From: Diadema setosum | Lineage: Eukaryota > Echinodermata > Echinoidea > Diadematoida > Diadematidae | Reading direction: 5' to 3' | Assembly: GCF_964275005.1 (NCBI RefSeq) | Contig: NC_092693.1 | Coordinates: 21,968,335 to 22,032,334, forward strand | DNA length: 64,000 nt | Position numbers and translations under genes: made by a program | Notes under the pieces: model-generated | The model's input: the letters and a program-made list of their open reading frames with translations, nothing else | Told to the model about the DNA's origin: nothing | Databases searched by the model: none | Part shown: positions 52,486 through 63,684 of the stretch, piece by piece | How positions within the stretch are numbered: the first letter of the stretch is position 1 | How the letters are laid out: each line of letters opens with the position of its first letter

Positions 52486-55034
52486 GTAAGTGCCTTGGTT
52501 CAGATATGTACATATTTTCTCTCTTTAAACAGTTGTTGGTTATCTTTACTTTGTTGCATATGAATACATGTACATGTATGTGAAAATGCGTGTTGAAAAT
52601 TGTTCTCCAGATCATATTTGCTAAACATGTCTAATTGAAGGAAAATCATGTGTTTGGCATCAACATTGTCTTATCAACAATATTTTGTGCTTGATTTAGC
52701 TTGCTTTGAAAGTGTACTGAGGCCTTTGCTCAAATTACATCTACTTTTCACATTGATCAGAGACTGAATATGCATTTTCTTTTTACAGCTGAACCGTTTT
52801 CTGTCATGAGTTTGGTAATTTTGTAGTTCTTTGCTGTCATGTCATTGTTTGTTACAAACAGATGCTGTCATTTGATCTGTCCTGACAAAAAAAAAAGAGT
52901 GAAAATAATGAGGATGTGATTTATACCTAGAGCAGCCTGCTGAGAGATGTTTCTCGATTGAAAGTGGGGGCAAAGCACTGACTTGAAAATTGTCTCAAGT
53001 CATGCATGGCATCTCTTACTGTATGCATACGTTAGAATAGCCTTACTTTCAACAGTAGCTCAGGAATGAACATTGTGCAGTGTACTCCACTTCTAGCAAA
53101 CACGGAAATTCTCTTATTCATGTCGACGTAGGGCAATTTGTCAATCAGTTGTAAAATATCTTGTTACAAAACAAAGAATTCAGGTCCCCAATTATCATGT
53201 ACAAGTATGCATCTTTATACTTCACTATTTGGCTGTAACAAAATTTTGATACAGTGCACTCCCTTTATAACGAACATGGATAAAACAAAATAAAGGTTAC
53301 TACAAGTAAAAATTTAGGCCGCAATATTATCCGTTCTATGTATTTCTTCAAATTCATGAAAATTCTTCCGTCGTGATGTTTTTCATTGCAACTGATTGAC
53401 AAATTGCCCTACATTACAGTTGCTATGTATTTCTATTGTTTATTTGTTTGGTTGTAACAAAATTTCAATATAACAAAAGAAATCTGCCTGTCCCAATGAC
53501 TTTGTTATAATGGGAGTCACCTGTACAATATAAATGTTAAATGATTCTCAAGATTTGATTGGTTTTTGCATGTACTTTATTTGTATGATTAGTGTACAGG
53601 ATGAGCTTCAACAAGACATACTCGGAGATGAGGGCCCCAACCGGAGAATGGAAGTACATCATTGGCGCAATCGGCATTGCCCTCTCCTTTTCAGCAATTC
53701 TCTATGGTTTCCAGAAAGCATATAGTGAGTATTAATGGCATCATGAATCATGAACATAAATGAATTCATGTTATTGTCACGAGGAGCACTGTTCTCAGGG
53801 ATTTTAAGTGTTGTCTGATTACTGTCTCATACTCAAATCTGTTTTCATATTGGCCTGAAATGTCAGGTATATGGTTCAAAATTAGTTGTGTTCCTAGAAT
53901 GACCTATTCTAGGTGACTGGACGCTCAGTCATGGTACCTGTAATGATGGTCACTACAACAGTGTGATTCCTTGTGTTCGTTGTGAGCCTTGTGTTTGTGC
54001 GAGGTCAAGTCTTTGTAAAAACCATGAAATTACACTGCAACTCAAAAATCATTTGAAAGAAATCTAAGAACGGAAATGGGAACAAGGGGTGACAGAACTA
54101 TTAGAAGTCAAGAGATGAAAGGTATTCAGTTGGGTGCAGCAAGTAGAATTTCACAAGCCAAGTAGGGAGAGTGGAAGGCAGCCAGATGAAAAATGATGGA
54201 ATTGAACAGAGGGACAGGCAGAGCTTGTACACTTTTTGCTGTCATGTGTGGAAGTAAAATTTCTGTGATGTCATCACAAACACAGGCCATTTTTACCTCC
54301 ACCAAGGGAGGAGCTTATGTTTTTTGTTACCATTGGTTTGTGTGTTTGTCCTTGTGCAAAATAACTCAAAAAGTAGTTAACGGATTTGGATGAAACTTGC
54401 AGGAAAGGTTTAGATTGATACAAGTAACAGATGATCAAATTTTGGTAGTGATCCGAGAATTTTGGGGGAATTTATGAAGGATTTTTGATATTTTGGCAGG
54501 TAGGGTCATTGAACTTGGGAGTTCAGGCTGCGCATATTTGAGGTTTGCATGCGTGCACTAAAGTGCGTGCTCTATTTTTTCTGCTAGGGCGAGGTGCGCC
54601 GTGCAGCTGAGGGTTTATGACGTAACAAAGGCTTCTATATTGGGAAATCGGGCGACTTTCAGCACAAAATGCTGTATAAGTATGTATGGGTAGAAATCAC
54701 TGAAATCTCTATGGAAGAACAAGATCAGTAGTGGAAGTGAGCTGCATGCTTGGCGGAGGTCTGCGCTCTCAGAGTGCTTCTCTAGTTTTGTTTTGCTTTG
54801 CTTTTACTCTGCAATGTTCGTAGTGCATGCAATTTCTGTCCCTTTCTGAGAAATAATGTGTTGCATATTCCATCTCCTGCCTTGCCTTTCACCACAGTCT
54901 CACCACCGCTGCCACACACCATGTCCAAAGAGTGGCAAGAGGCCCAGCTCAGGTACAACATCGCCATCAGGAACGGCGCCGTCACTGGTCTCTCCTCCAA
55001 ATGGGACTACGAGAAGAACGAATGGAAGAAATAG
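52263..55034 (+). CDS. COX4: Cytochrome c oxidase subunit IV, mitochondrial (3 coding exons, 163 aa)
   Basis: Spliced CDS: 52263-52485, 53593-53724, 54898-55034 (492 nt). All GT..AG; phases agree. Residues 1 to about 28 are an Arg/Ser-rich mitochondrial presequence (MAANLLRFGSRRLASNASK). The mature part has ADRLDYPAPNCRYVKEADLT, the EKKALYRMSFNKTYSEM segment, GEWK, one membrane helix (about 96-114, YIIGAIGIALSFSAILYGF) and the family's C-terminus GLSSKWDYEKNEWKK. Human COX4I1 has 169 residues and ends WDYEKNEWKK. It is the largest nuclear-encoded subunit of respiratory complex IV in the inner mitochondrial membrane. The ATG at 52263 lies eight bases after a splice acceptor (ttgcag), so the 5' UTR has an upstream exon not identified here. 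Vertebrate isoform 1 or 2 cannot be assigned. Confidence 0.96.
53252..53523. mobile_element. Pogo/Tigger-like MITE, copy C (COX4 intron)
   Basis: cagtgcactccctttataac after TA and ttataatgggagtcacctg before TA, with ggttgtaacaaaatttcaat and aatctgcctgtcccaatgac inside. 272 bp, diverged from the copy at 49047, just upstream of COX4 coding exon 2. Confidence 0.75.
53593..53724 (+). CDS. COX4: COX4 coding exon 2
   Basis: Residues 75-118. The acceptor gattag gives the codon T|TG and restores LYRMSFNK, the family sequence; the later cag four codons in would lose it. Contains the membrane helix. Confidence 0.95.
54295..54785. mobile_element. Helentron-like non-autonomous element 4 (COX4 intron)
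   Basis: acctccaccaa (54295-54305) begins a small hairpin with gggaggagc. Its inverted copy ttggcggaggt is at 54750-54760, followed by hairpin gcgctct..agagtgc and CTAG at 54782-54785. The body has ggatttggatgaaacttgca and gatccgagaattttggggga but no tandem array. Same layout as elements 1-3. 491 bp. Confidence 0.65.
54898..55034 (+). CDS. COX4: COX4 coding exon 3
   Basis: Residues 118-163, ISPPLPHTMSKEWQEAQLRY to NEWKK and the stop. Intermembrane-space C-terminal region. Confidence 0.96.
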
Positions 55035-55673
55035 AGCGCTCGTGTCCACCCCCTTGAAATGTATATGTGATATAAATATTTGCCTATAATGGATAGGAAT
55101 GCAAAGCCCCGAGGACATGGATCCAATACAGCTGTGATTGTGTGTGGTGTGTAGTGCATTCGTTGTCACATATTTATAATTTCTATCAAGAATCATAACG
55201 GATTCCTCACAGTGATAATACTGCAAATATAACTGAAAAACCCACAAAGGACTTGCTTGTCATCAGAATGCAAGTCCTTGTTGGTCACTATTTTGATGCA
55301 AATTGAACTCTCCTTCTCCTCTGTGTTCAAAAACAGCAAGCATAAAAGATTAACCCAGTTAATAATACTCAACACATGATTAGAGGCATTATGTTTTGCC
55401 AAAAAGCCCATGTGGGTGCAAACTGTTGTTGGCTTTTCCTTAATGTCAACTTTCAATGAATTGATGAGAATTTGTTTTCTCGATAGAAATATTACCTGAC
55501 GAGGGCTTGTGTGAAAAGTTTCTATGTTGTGCTGTGTTAGCATTTTGTCAAGTCTTGGACCATGTTCTCTTGCGTCTTAGACCACTCAGGAGAGAATGTG
55601 GAGAGAAAAGAAAAGGAAGATTCCCCAATACACAATGTGTCTTGGATATATGTCTTGGCATTTATGGAGATGA

Positions 55674-55679
55674 AATAAA
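55674..55679 (+). terminator. Candidate COX4 polyadenylation signal
   Basis: AATAAA in gatgaaataaagaccatttt, 640 bp after the stop; the intervening sequence has no other gene-like feature. Confidence 0.5.
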
Positions 55680-55750
55680 GACCATTTTAATCTCATTCTT
55701 ACTCATCAGTTTTTTGTTCATTTACCCTTGTGTGTGCTTGTGCCAATGTT

Positions 55751-55829
55751 GATGTGTGTGTGCATGTGTGTGTGTGTGTGTGTGTCTGTGTGTGTGTCTA
55801 TGTGTGTGTGTCTGTGTGTGTTGTGTGTG
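55751..55829. repeat. TG/TC-interrupted dinucleotide microsatellite
   Basis: tg repeat with tctg and tatg interruptions, 70 bp after the COX4 polyadenylation signal. Confidence 0.9.
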
Positions 55830-56018
55830 CATGCAAACCTGATCTTTACACATCAGCTGCCTATAGACACACAAAACAAAACACATTTCACAGTTCTGAA
55901 GTTGAGACGCTGTACATGTTAGAACAGGTGTGATGGTCTAGGTCACTTCTCATGTGAGAAGTACACAGGGACAATGAGATGTACATGTACCTATTTGGAT
56001 GTAGTACACACATTGATC

Positions 56019-56235
56019 CAAATTCACGAAGGTAACTTTAATTCAAATTCATGGTTTAAATTTATTTTGTGGGCTATAACAAGTGCAAAATATGTGTACC
56101 TCTAACATGCTCGTATCGCCACCTGTTCACTATTGAATGTCTTGGTGTATGCAATGTCAATCGCAAGTGTATAGACAGACAAAATTTGCATCATCAGTGA
56201 TCTAAATTTAAACTACCTGTACCCATGTAAATTTG
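56019..56235. mobile_element. Diverged relative of the foldback MITE at 30707
   Basis: ccaaattcacgaaggtaact with ttcatggttta at the left and taaactacctgtacccatg plus aaatttgggcc at the right match the outer arms of the 30707 element. The atttcgt body is absent. About 217 bp. Confidence 0.6.
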
Positions 56236-56250
56236 GGCCATTAGGTTCTT

Positions 56251-56867
56251 AGGGTGGTACACATGTATTCTGAAATCCTTCCTAGGAAGAAATTTCTTCC
56301 TAAGTCAGGATTTTTTCCGAAGTGGTATTCCGAAAATCTTCCTAAGTTTCTTCCTAAGTCTGTTCCAAAGTTTTTTCCTAAACTTAGGAAGAAACTTGGG
56401 AAGAGGGCAGGAGTATGCAAATTTCTGAATTAGGAAGAAGTTGGTATTCTAGAATGCACTTGGGAAAGAAATTTAGGAAGATATTCAGAAAAGCTCCACC
56501 CCTGTCCTAAGTACGTTTTTAAGAATAGCAAGCTGCAAACATGGGGATAGGCGCGCTTGTCATTCACTACGCGCACATGTACTTTGATGCGCGAAATGAG
56601 CATTAGAAAGGGGACATGCCGCACACATGTGTATTTGACTCTACGTCATAGTAATATGCGATTGTCATTGTTCCTTATGATACGGCATTTCGTATTGGCT
56701 TAAGACAGGACTTGGGCGGGAATAAGGATGGCCTAATTTGCATTAAGAAGTGCCTAGGAAGAAATGTCAGAATACCAATTCTGTCTTTCGTAGGCACTTC
56801 CTAAGTTTCTGACTTGGGAAGAAACTTGGGAAGAAACTTAAAAGGAAGATTTTCAGAGTACCACCCT
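56251..56867. mobile_element. Foldback element built from CTTCCTAAG/CTTAGGAAG words
   Basis: agggtggtac at the left and gtaccaccct at the right bound 617 bp. Both halves are filled with cttcctaagtttcttcc on one side and cttgggaagaaacttgggaa on the other, giving a large imperfect hairpin. The centre (56520-56700) is unrelated with cgcgc words. No coding frame. It directly follows the element at 56019. Confidence 0.8.
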
Positions 56868-57472
56868 TAGTCTTTGGATTTGGTAATGCACAGATGGGAG
56901 TGATGAAAGAAGATAGTTTGAATTAGCACATGTGTTGATTGTGGGACTGTGTTTGCAAGCATACAAGTGTAGAACAACCAAAATTTTACAGAGATTCTGT
57001 GAGTTGGAGTAGGGTTGGGTAGTTCTCTGAAAACACATTGTGGAAAATGCCACAGGTGAGGAAATGAAGCAAAATACATTTGCATTAATTAGTTTCTGTG
57101 CCAAAAATTTTGAGGAATCTGTGAACAATAGCTTTCAATGAGGGCTGTGTGGTCTGATCAGAGATATCCATTTCTCGGCTCACAAAATTATTCAGTCTTG
57201 GCACTTAATTTTTATCAATATCACAAAGACTCCTGGTCAATGAAAGCAGAGGTGAAATTAGTGGAAATGTACATGATACATCCGAAGTAAGATGTTACTT
57301 GTATGAAGTACTGAATATGATTTTAGTCGAGAGCTGCCAACTGGTATGGATGTATGCTTTGTATATTTTTATGTCTGTCATCAAATATAAGAAATTGTTT
57401 TCTTGTATGAAAATCATGTTTTTCCTGAAATTTGATGTGACACACTTGGCATACAATATGTGAGCATGCACA

Positions 57473-57620
57473 GGGGCCTGTTTCATAAAACTTGTCATCA
57501 GTGACAAGTTGTCATAGATGTGACAAGCTACCGAAATCCTTGCAGCTGATTGGCTGAGAGCAAATTTGTCATAGAAATGTGGCAGTTGTCAAGGATGACA
57601 AGTTTTATGAAACGGGCCCC
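57473..57620. mobile_element. Short foldback MITE with GGGCC ends
   Basis: ggggcctgtttcataaaact with tgtcatc and gatgacaagttttatgaaac with gggcccc are inverted arms of about 27 bp in a 148-bp element. The inner words gtgacaagttgtcatag and atttgtcatagaaatg repeat the same motif. Non-coding. Confidence 0.85.
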
Positions 57621-57621
57621 A

Positions 57622-60600
57622 GGTCTGAACAATAAGTATACACATGATTCAAATCTTCAAATTATGTGTGTTCATTTGCAGAGGATGGCGGCCCTGAAAC
57701 TTCCGTGTGAGTGTGTGTAGGCATACATATTGGGCAGAATGTGTACAAAGATACTTCTTGCAGTGTGAAGCCTGCGATGTGTATTACATAGTGTGTGACT
57801 GGGTGTGCACATGTCTGTTGGGATGGCCAGCATGCAGATTGACTACAGGCGATTCTCACCATCACTACTCTGCACTTGGACTTTAGACCTTCACTTGTCG
57901 ACCTTTACTTCCAATAAATCAAGCTTGTAAGTGTTATCTTTATGAACTGTCATACCACTCGGCACTCAGCATTACTACTTCTGATAAATATCACAGTTGG
58001 GGATCGGTCATAGTTGGTGTAAAATATACAAGGCATGATCTCGACTTAGTTTCCTCATATATTTCTTAAATTTGATTTTAAGAATGCCAACTTCACAGGC
58101 TTGTTAATGACCCTAAAAGAAGAATGAAACCGAAATGTAAGTGTGGATTGAGTGAATGCAACAATACTTGTAGAACACATCAGCAAAGTTTGAAGAAAAA
58201 CAGACAATTCATTCAAGTTTTGTGAGTTTTGAAAGTTCAATACCATAATTGCTGGATGAGAAGACTACAACATTATGTAACGTCACGAACATGTCAAGAA
58301 CAATGGTGGTCAGTTGCAGTTCAATACTGGCATGTAAATCAAATAGGGTGCTTATTTCACAGCCTCGCACTTCTCTTGTATTGGTTTGTACAAAATATGA
58401 ACATGTTTGATTAATTATTCATCAACTACAACCCTCAACCCGTTTAAAGTCAATATCACAAATTTACAGCTATGATATGAAGGACACAATCTATTCTTTT
58501 CCTTTATTTATCAAAATAAAGATTCTAGAAAAAAAAAATCATGTGCAGGTCATTGGAGACTCACAGGAGATGACACCACCTCACCTTATTGATACATGTG
58601 GCAATGATTTACATCTGTTTCATGAAATGAAGTACAACTTAAGAATTCCATTACATTCTCATTTTTTTTTTACGTTTGTGTTTCATGAAAACTTCTCACC
58701 GTGTTATCTTTGTTAGATTTTCCCCCTGTTTAACAAAAGTCAACTTCAACAGAATGACTTCTCAATTCAACCACTACTTCACCTTGCAGCCAAATTTTTG
58801 ATCAGTTCAATCCTTGCATGGTGTGTCATCTATCCACATGATATATGTACCAAGCTCCTTTTAAGATTTCATTTGTGTTATTTTGGATGCAATTACATGT
58901 ACATGAATGGACAAGAAAAGACACTCAACTGGATGCCGCCCACACTTGCATGCTTTACAGGCATCAAGCATTACATCAACACACAATACAGCTATGAAAA
59001 CAAGACTCTTTTCTGAAAATAGCATTTTGTACATTTTTCCTTATATTTCTGAAGTTATAGACTTTCACATATTTTTAGAAAACATTCATGACAGCAAATG
59101 TTTGGACAGTGTTTATGTGTTAATCAAAATTAAATACGTTATAAAGCTTTGTACAATTATATATTACCAAATGGATTTGAATTTTATGGATACATCTGGA
59201 AGAAAAGCAGAAATTCTTATACACTGGAATTTGAGCAGCATACAGGATTACATAATACAAAGGAACCAGAAGAAATGCATGCGCTCGGCTACATCACCAG
59301 GGTAACAAGCATGTACATGTATTACGGCAAAATCTGTTTGCCTTCATATCATGTATTCACAAGTACAAGTTTAGTTTTCAGTTGTTTTTTCCAAAGGTTC
59401 ATGCACTTTAATGAGTTTTCCCTTTGGAATCAGAGCACATGTACAATTCTTGGTATTGAAACATCCACAAAACACAGATAAATTCCTTGGCAAGCCACCA
59501 GTGTACAACTACAACGTACAGAGCTCTTTTCACACTTGAATTTGACTAGCTGATAAAACTGCTGGCACTACAACTGAGTGGCAACTATTGAGGCTTACTA
59601 AATACTGCGATCATTACCTCAGTTAAGCAAAACTCTAGTAACGAAAAACTACAAAGAGCACACTATGTGTTACACATTATAGCTTTCATTTATATTTCCT
59701 ATTCGGTGTGATTCTAACCAGTATACCTGTTTACAACTGATATTAACTGTGAGAGGAGCACATGTGTAGTACGGCTCTTTCGTGTGAGTTTGAGAAACCA
59801 CTGCAAGAAATATTCAAAACTGCAGTCCCTTCTATCATATTTGAAAGCAGACACGTCATCATGTGCATGAATGAGGTCTGAATGAGTAATCTGCTCAATT
59901 AAATAAATACAAGACTCCTGGCAACAGAATAACTGAAAGTATTCTTTATTCGTTATCACAAAAAAAGATAACTACAGTCAGTGTATCCGCCCCTGACAGA
60001 GAATGCACTGACCTGTATACCCATTACTGTGGTGTACATGGTGAACAGATTTCAATGTTTCTGTTTTTTTTTACTGCTAGTTCAATAATAGGATCAGAGG
60101 TTGTTAAGTGCAACCAAATATCAATTATAAAATATTATCAACAAAACTGTAATAGAATTTGAAATAGTGGAAGGACTGATGCAACATATAAATGACACAA
60201 CTTCTTGGCAAAAAAAAAAAAAAAAAAAAAAATGTATGTTATACATTTTGGAATCTGAAAGACAAAACATCAAAACTGGAAGGATGACATGTGGGCAGAA
60301 TTTCTAAACAGCTGATAAGCTCTGGCGTGCCATAGATAAGTGCAAATGACATCATAATACTTCAAACACTGCTTTGCAAAATCTCTTAAAAATGTTTTGC
60401 AAATACCATGTAGAACTCCTTAAAAGCATGCCCCATTGTCTCACGCATACTGTATTTGACTTTTCTGATGTCTCTCAAACCCGGATATACTACACAAATT
60501 GTCATGAATAAACATAAGACTATTCTGCCTCAGACATAGTTAGCATGAGACCAACTCTACATAGGGAAACCCTTCTATAAAGCAGTCACTGGGACCACTG

Positions 60601-62700
60601 ATTTCACTGGCCTTGTTTTAACCGGTACCTTGTAAACGCACTATTAAAAACAAGGAGCTAAATACAGTCACAGACAATGTGGACCGTCGAATTCATCTCG
60701 TAAAAAGCAGTATTGATCTCATCGTACATGTAAGCAAGCTTGTAATAACAGTGTTTCCCTGTATAAGAAATTATGAAACATCCACACCCTTAAAAAGGGA
60801 GATAGAGAGAAAAGAGAAACTAAGTACATACAATATATATATGGAATTGTTATTACTTGTATGTGAGGCAGTTAGGCACTGGTAAGAGATGAAAGACATG
60901 CAGTATAGTCAAAGGTGCCAGCGTCTATTTCTTTCTCTTCTTCTTTTTTTTTTTTTTTTTTTTTTTGGCGAGATATTGTAAATTAGACTATGACTTTTAC
61001 ATTTCCCTTGGCAACTCTGGAAAACATCCCAGCCCAAACACAGAGAGAGTAAAGAGTAAAGACTAGATAAGTCACACCCCTGAAAGAACTATAAATTCCT
61101 TTTTTGAAAAAAAAAAAGTATTTGCATACAGTCATTTGAATTGTATAAGCTGTTTACTGACAGTGTGTGTTTGATATTACAGACTATTAAACATCCCCAT
61201 ATTGTACAATAGAATCAAGTGTAATGTACAGCATCTTGAAACTGCTGCTAGATTTGGGCTCAGCCTCCCTACAGGACAACAAGGGGTGAGCTGTACAATG
61301 TGTATGCTCAAAGTGAAAGTACACAGGAGCCTTGATGTGCTACTGTAGTACTGATGACACAGAGTGGACACATCAAATTTCAGGTGCTACAAAGGGTAGG
61401 CAGAAGGCTTTGATTTCTCTCACCAGAGTGCGTAACTATGGTACATAGAAGAGATTGTTTGAAGAGCTTTTCGTCTTTGAAGGTGATGAGAAGTGAAAGA
61501 GAATGGAAGCAAACTGATTTCAATATTTCCCTGATTGACTGAATCGCCCTGAATTGCCCCTCTCAATACATAGACTTGAAGATTGTGTTTTATTTCAGCA
61601 TCAATGCATAGACACATAATAGGGTGCTGAAAGAATTGGGTGGTTTGAGGGCGCAACAACAAAATCTAGTGTAGATGAACAAATACTGATGGCTAATGAT
61701 TTGCGAGCCCTGCATGAGGCATGTCAAAAAAAAAAAAAAAAAAAAAAAAATGTCTGAATTTTTGGTACATGGTATGCACTCAGTGTACACCTACCGGTAC
61801 CGTTCCTGTCACAACCCTGGCAATAACAAGGTGAAAAGGTTGGCTTATAAAAACTTTAAGTCAGCACCTTAGGAATCCATGCTTATAGTAACATCATTAA
61901 GTCAAGCAAATTGGATTTCATCATCTCTTTTCGCCATGTTTTCAGAAGCCTGTGAAAATAGCCTGTAAGCATGTTAAACTGATATATCCCACAAGACACA
62001 TCAAGGCATCCCTATTTAGAAAACCTCCATTGCTAATCACAAAAATCACATGGAAACCCCACAAACATAATTTTGTGTGAATAGAATAGCTGAATATCAC
62101 ATTTGGTATCCAAATGATTGCTATGTTTTCTTTTTATACCATGTACTAAATTTGACTAATATCAGTCCAAGGACGGCTCTACAACATTTTCCAGATACAT
62201 ATTTCAGACAGCACAAGTTATCTTGAGCTACAAAAGATTGCTTATCATCTAAAGACATGCAGCATGTCTTTTAAATGTACATTCCAACAGTCATCTCCAG
62301 TCAGTGGAAAGATCAGGATTAAAGAAAGCATCCAATATGATAGCAGTATTCAAAACTGTGACAGAGAATGCAGTATATCTTTCATTTTCTTCCCCAATGT
62401 GTTTGGTCTCTTTGGAGGTACTTCTTGAATGCAAGATGGACGGATGGTTGAAAGCTCTTATTGCTACGAGAACGACTTTTGCATCTGACACACGATCGAC
62501 CGCAAACAGACTGCATGAAAGGGCAACTGCAGACATATAACATGTACTTATCCAACAATATCCATCTAAAACAAACACACTGTCCTTTCAAAATTGAATT
62601 ATGACATCATCACAGATAGTGAGGCTACAGTCTGTTCACAGTTCAGAATGTGCAAGCGGATGATTGTCCCTTGTTATGAACAGATGAGACAAGAGAGAGA
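57622..62700. other. Intergenic or long 3' UTR of the right-edge gene
   Basis: AT-rich with poly-A/poly-T tracts (60205-60232, 60944-60966, 61725-61750). No open frame has recognisable similarity. Minus-strand polyadenylation hexamers (tttatt on the plus strand) occur, for example near 59945 and 61590, so part may be the 3' UTR of the gene ending at 62708. A possible transcript end with AATAAA at about 57914 (plus) is unassigned. Confidence 0.35.
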
Positions 62701-62707
62701 TGAAAGG

Positions 62708-63684
62708 TCATATCGGTAGCCAATCATGTCTGGGAATGTCCAACACAATGTCCATGTCAGGAGTGCATCTAGAAGACAAGGGAAGAACAAACAATCAAAT
62801 ATACTAGTCAGTGCCATCATTATGAGGTACAACTTACAATATCTGGGGCAAGAAAATCCTATGAGCACTCATTAGCTAGATTATAATTGGTGAAATCTTC
62901 AGAAAGTTATCACACATCAGAAAAGACCCTCACTGACAAAACCTTTTTCCACTTGGATAGGTCACTGTAATAATGGTATGTTCATATAAATTTTAAAAAT
63001 AGATTTGGTTGCCAAAGAGGAATAAATCTGCCTGTATTTTATGATGTAGACAGTCCAATTTGCATACATGGTTGTGACTGCTAGATTAGATTAGCTAGAT
63101 TATAATTGGTGAAATCTTCAGAAAGTTATCACACATCAGAAAAGACCCTCACTGACCAAAGCTTTTTCCACTTGGATAGGTCACTGTAATAATGGTATGT
63201 TCATATAAATTAAAAAAATAATTTGGTTGCCACAGAGGAGTAAATCTGCCTGTATTTTATCATGTAGACAGTCCAATTTGTATACATGGTTGTGACTGCC
63301 ATAACCGTTTTGTGAAAACTTGCTAAATTTCAAAACTCAATAGTTTTTGTATCTCTTGTCTAATCTTTGTGAAGCTTTGACCTTTCCACTTTCTACTTAT
63401 TGAGAGTTTACTCTTCTTTCTTACGGCCAACATGAACATGGAGTGGTATTTCATTCTGAAACTACATAAATGAGAGTAAAACATCCATTGAGGTATGTGG
63501 CAACAGCTGCTGTGAAAGGTAGCTAGCTACCAGGTACTCACTTTGGGACTTCTCGGTAGAGGTGGGGAAACATCTGCTTTCTGACATCTGTCTTGGGGTC
63601 CACACTCAGACCCTGGACCTCTTCAGTCAACTCCCTGATGTAGACATCCAGCTCTCCATTTTCCTCAATGTGCTCTTCAATTTC
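62708..63684 (-). CDS. C-terminal two exons of an unrecognised gene (67 aa seen)
   Basis: Minus-strand exons 63684-63542 (47 codons plus two bases, starting phase 0 after ggcag) and 62768-62708 (one base plus 19 codons and TGA, after a strong cttctag acceptor). The donor gtgagt at 63541 and the phases fit. The protein reads EIEEHIEENGELDVYIREL and TEEVQGLSVDPKTDVRKQ, then MFPHLYREVPK joined to CTPDMDIVLDIPRHDWLPI. It starts acidic and helical and ends in a Pro/Asp-rich tail. I do not recognise the family. The gene continues past the right edge; no further exon could be placed in 63690-64000. Confidence 0.6.
62871..63299. repeat. 219-bp tandem duplication in the right-edge gene's intron
   Basis: attagctagattataattgg at 62871 recurs at 63090, and the copies remain over 90% identical to tggttgtgactgc at 63080 and 63299. 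A short ctagattagatt linker lies between. Recent. Confidence 0.9.

Noticed and set aside
57660-57700. ATGGCGGCCCTGAAACTTCC after a ttgcag, looking like a tiny first coding exon
   Set aside because: Only seven codons before a weak donor, and no following exon could be joined.
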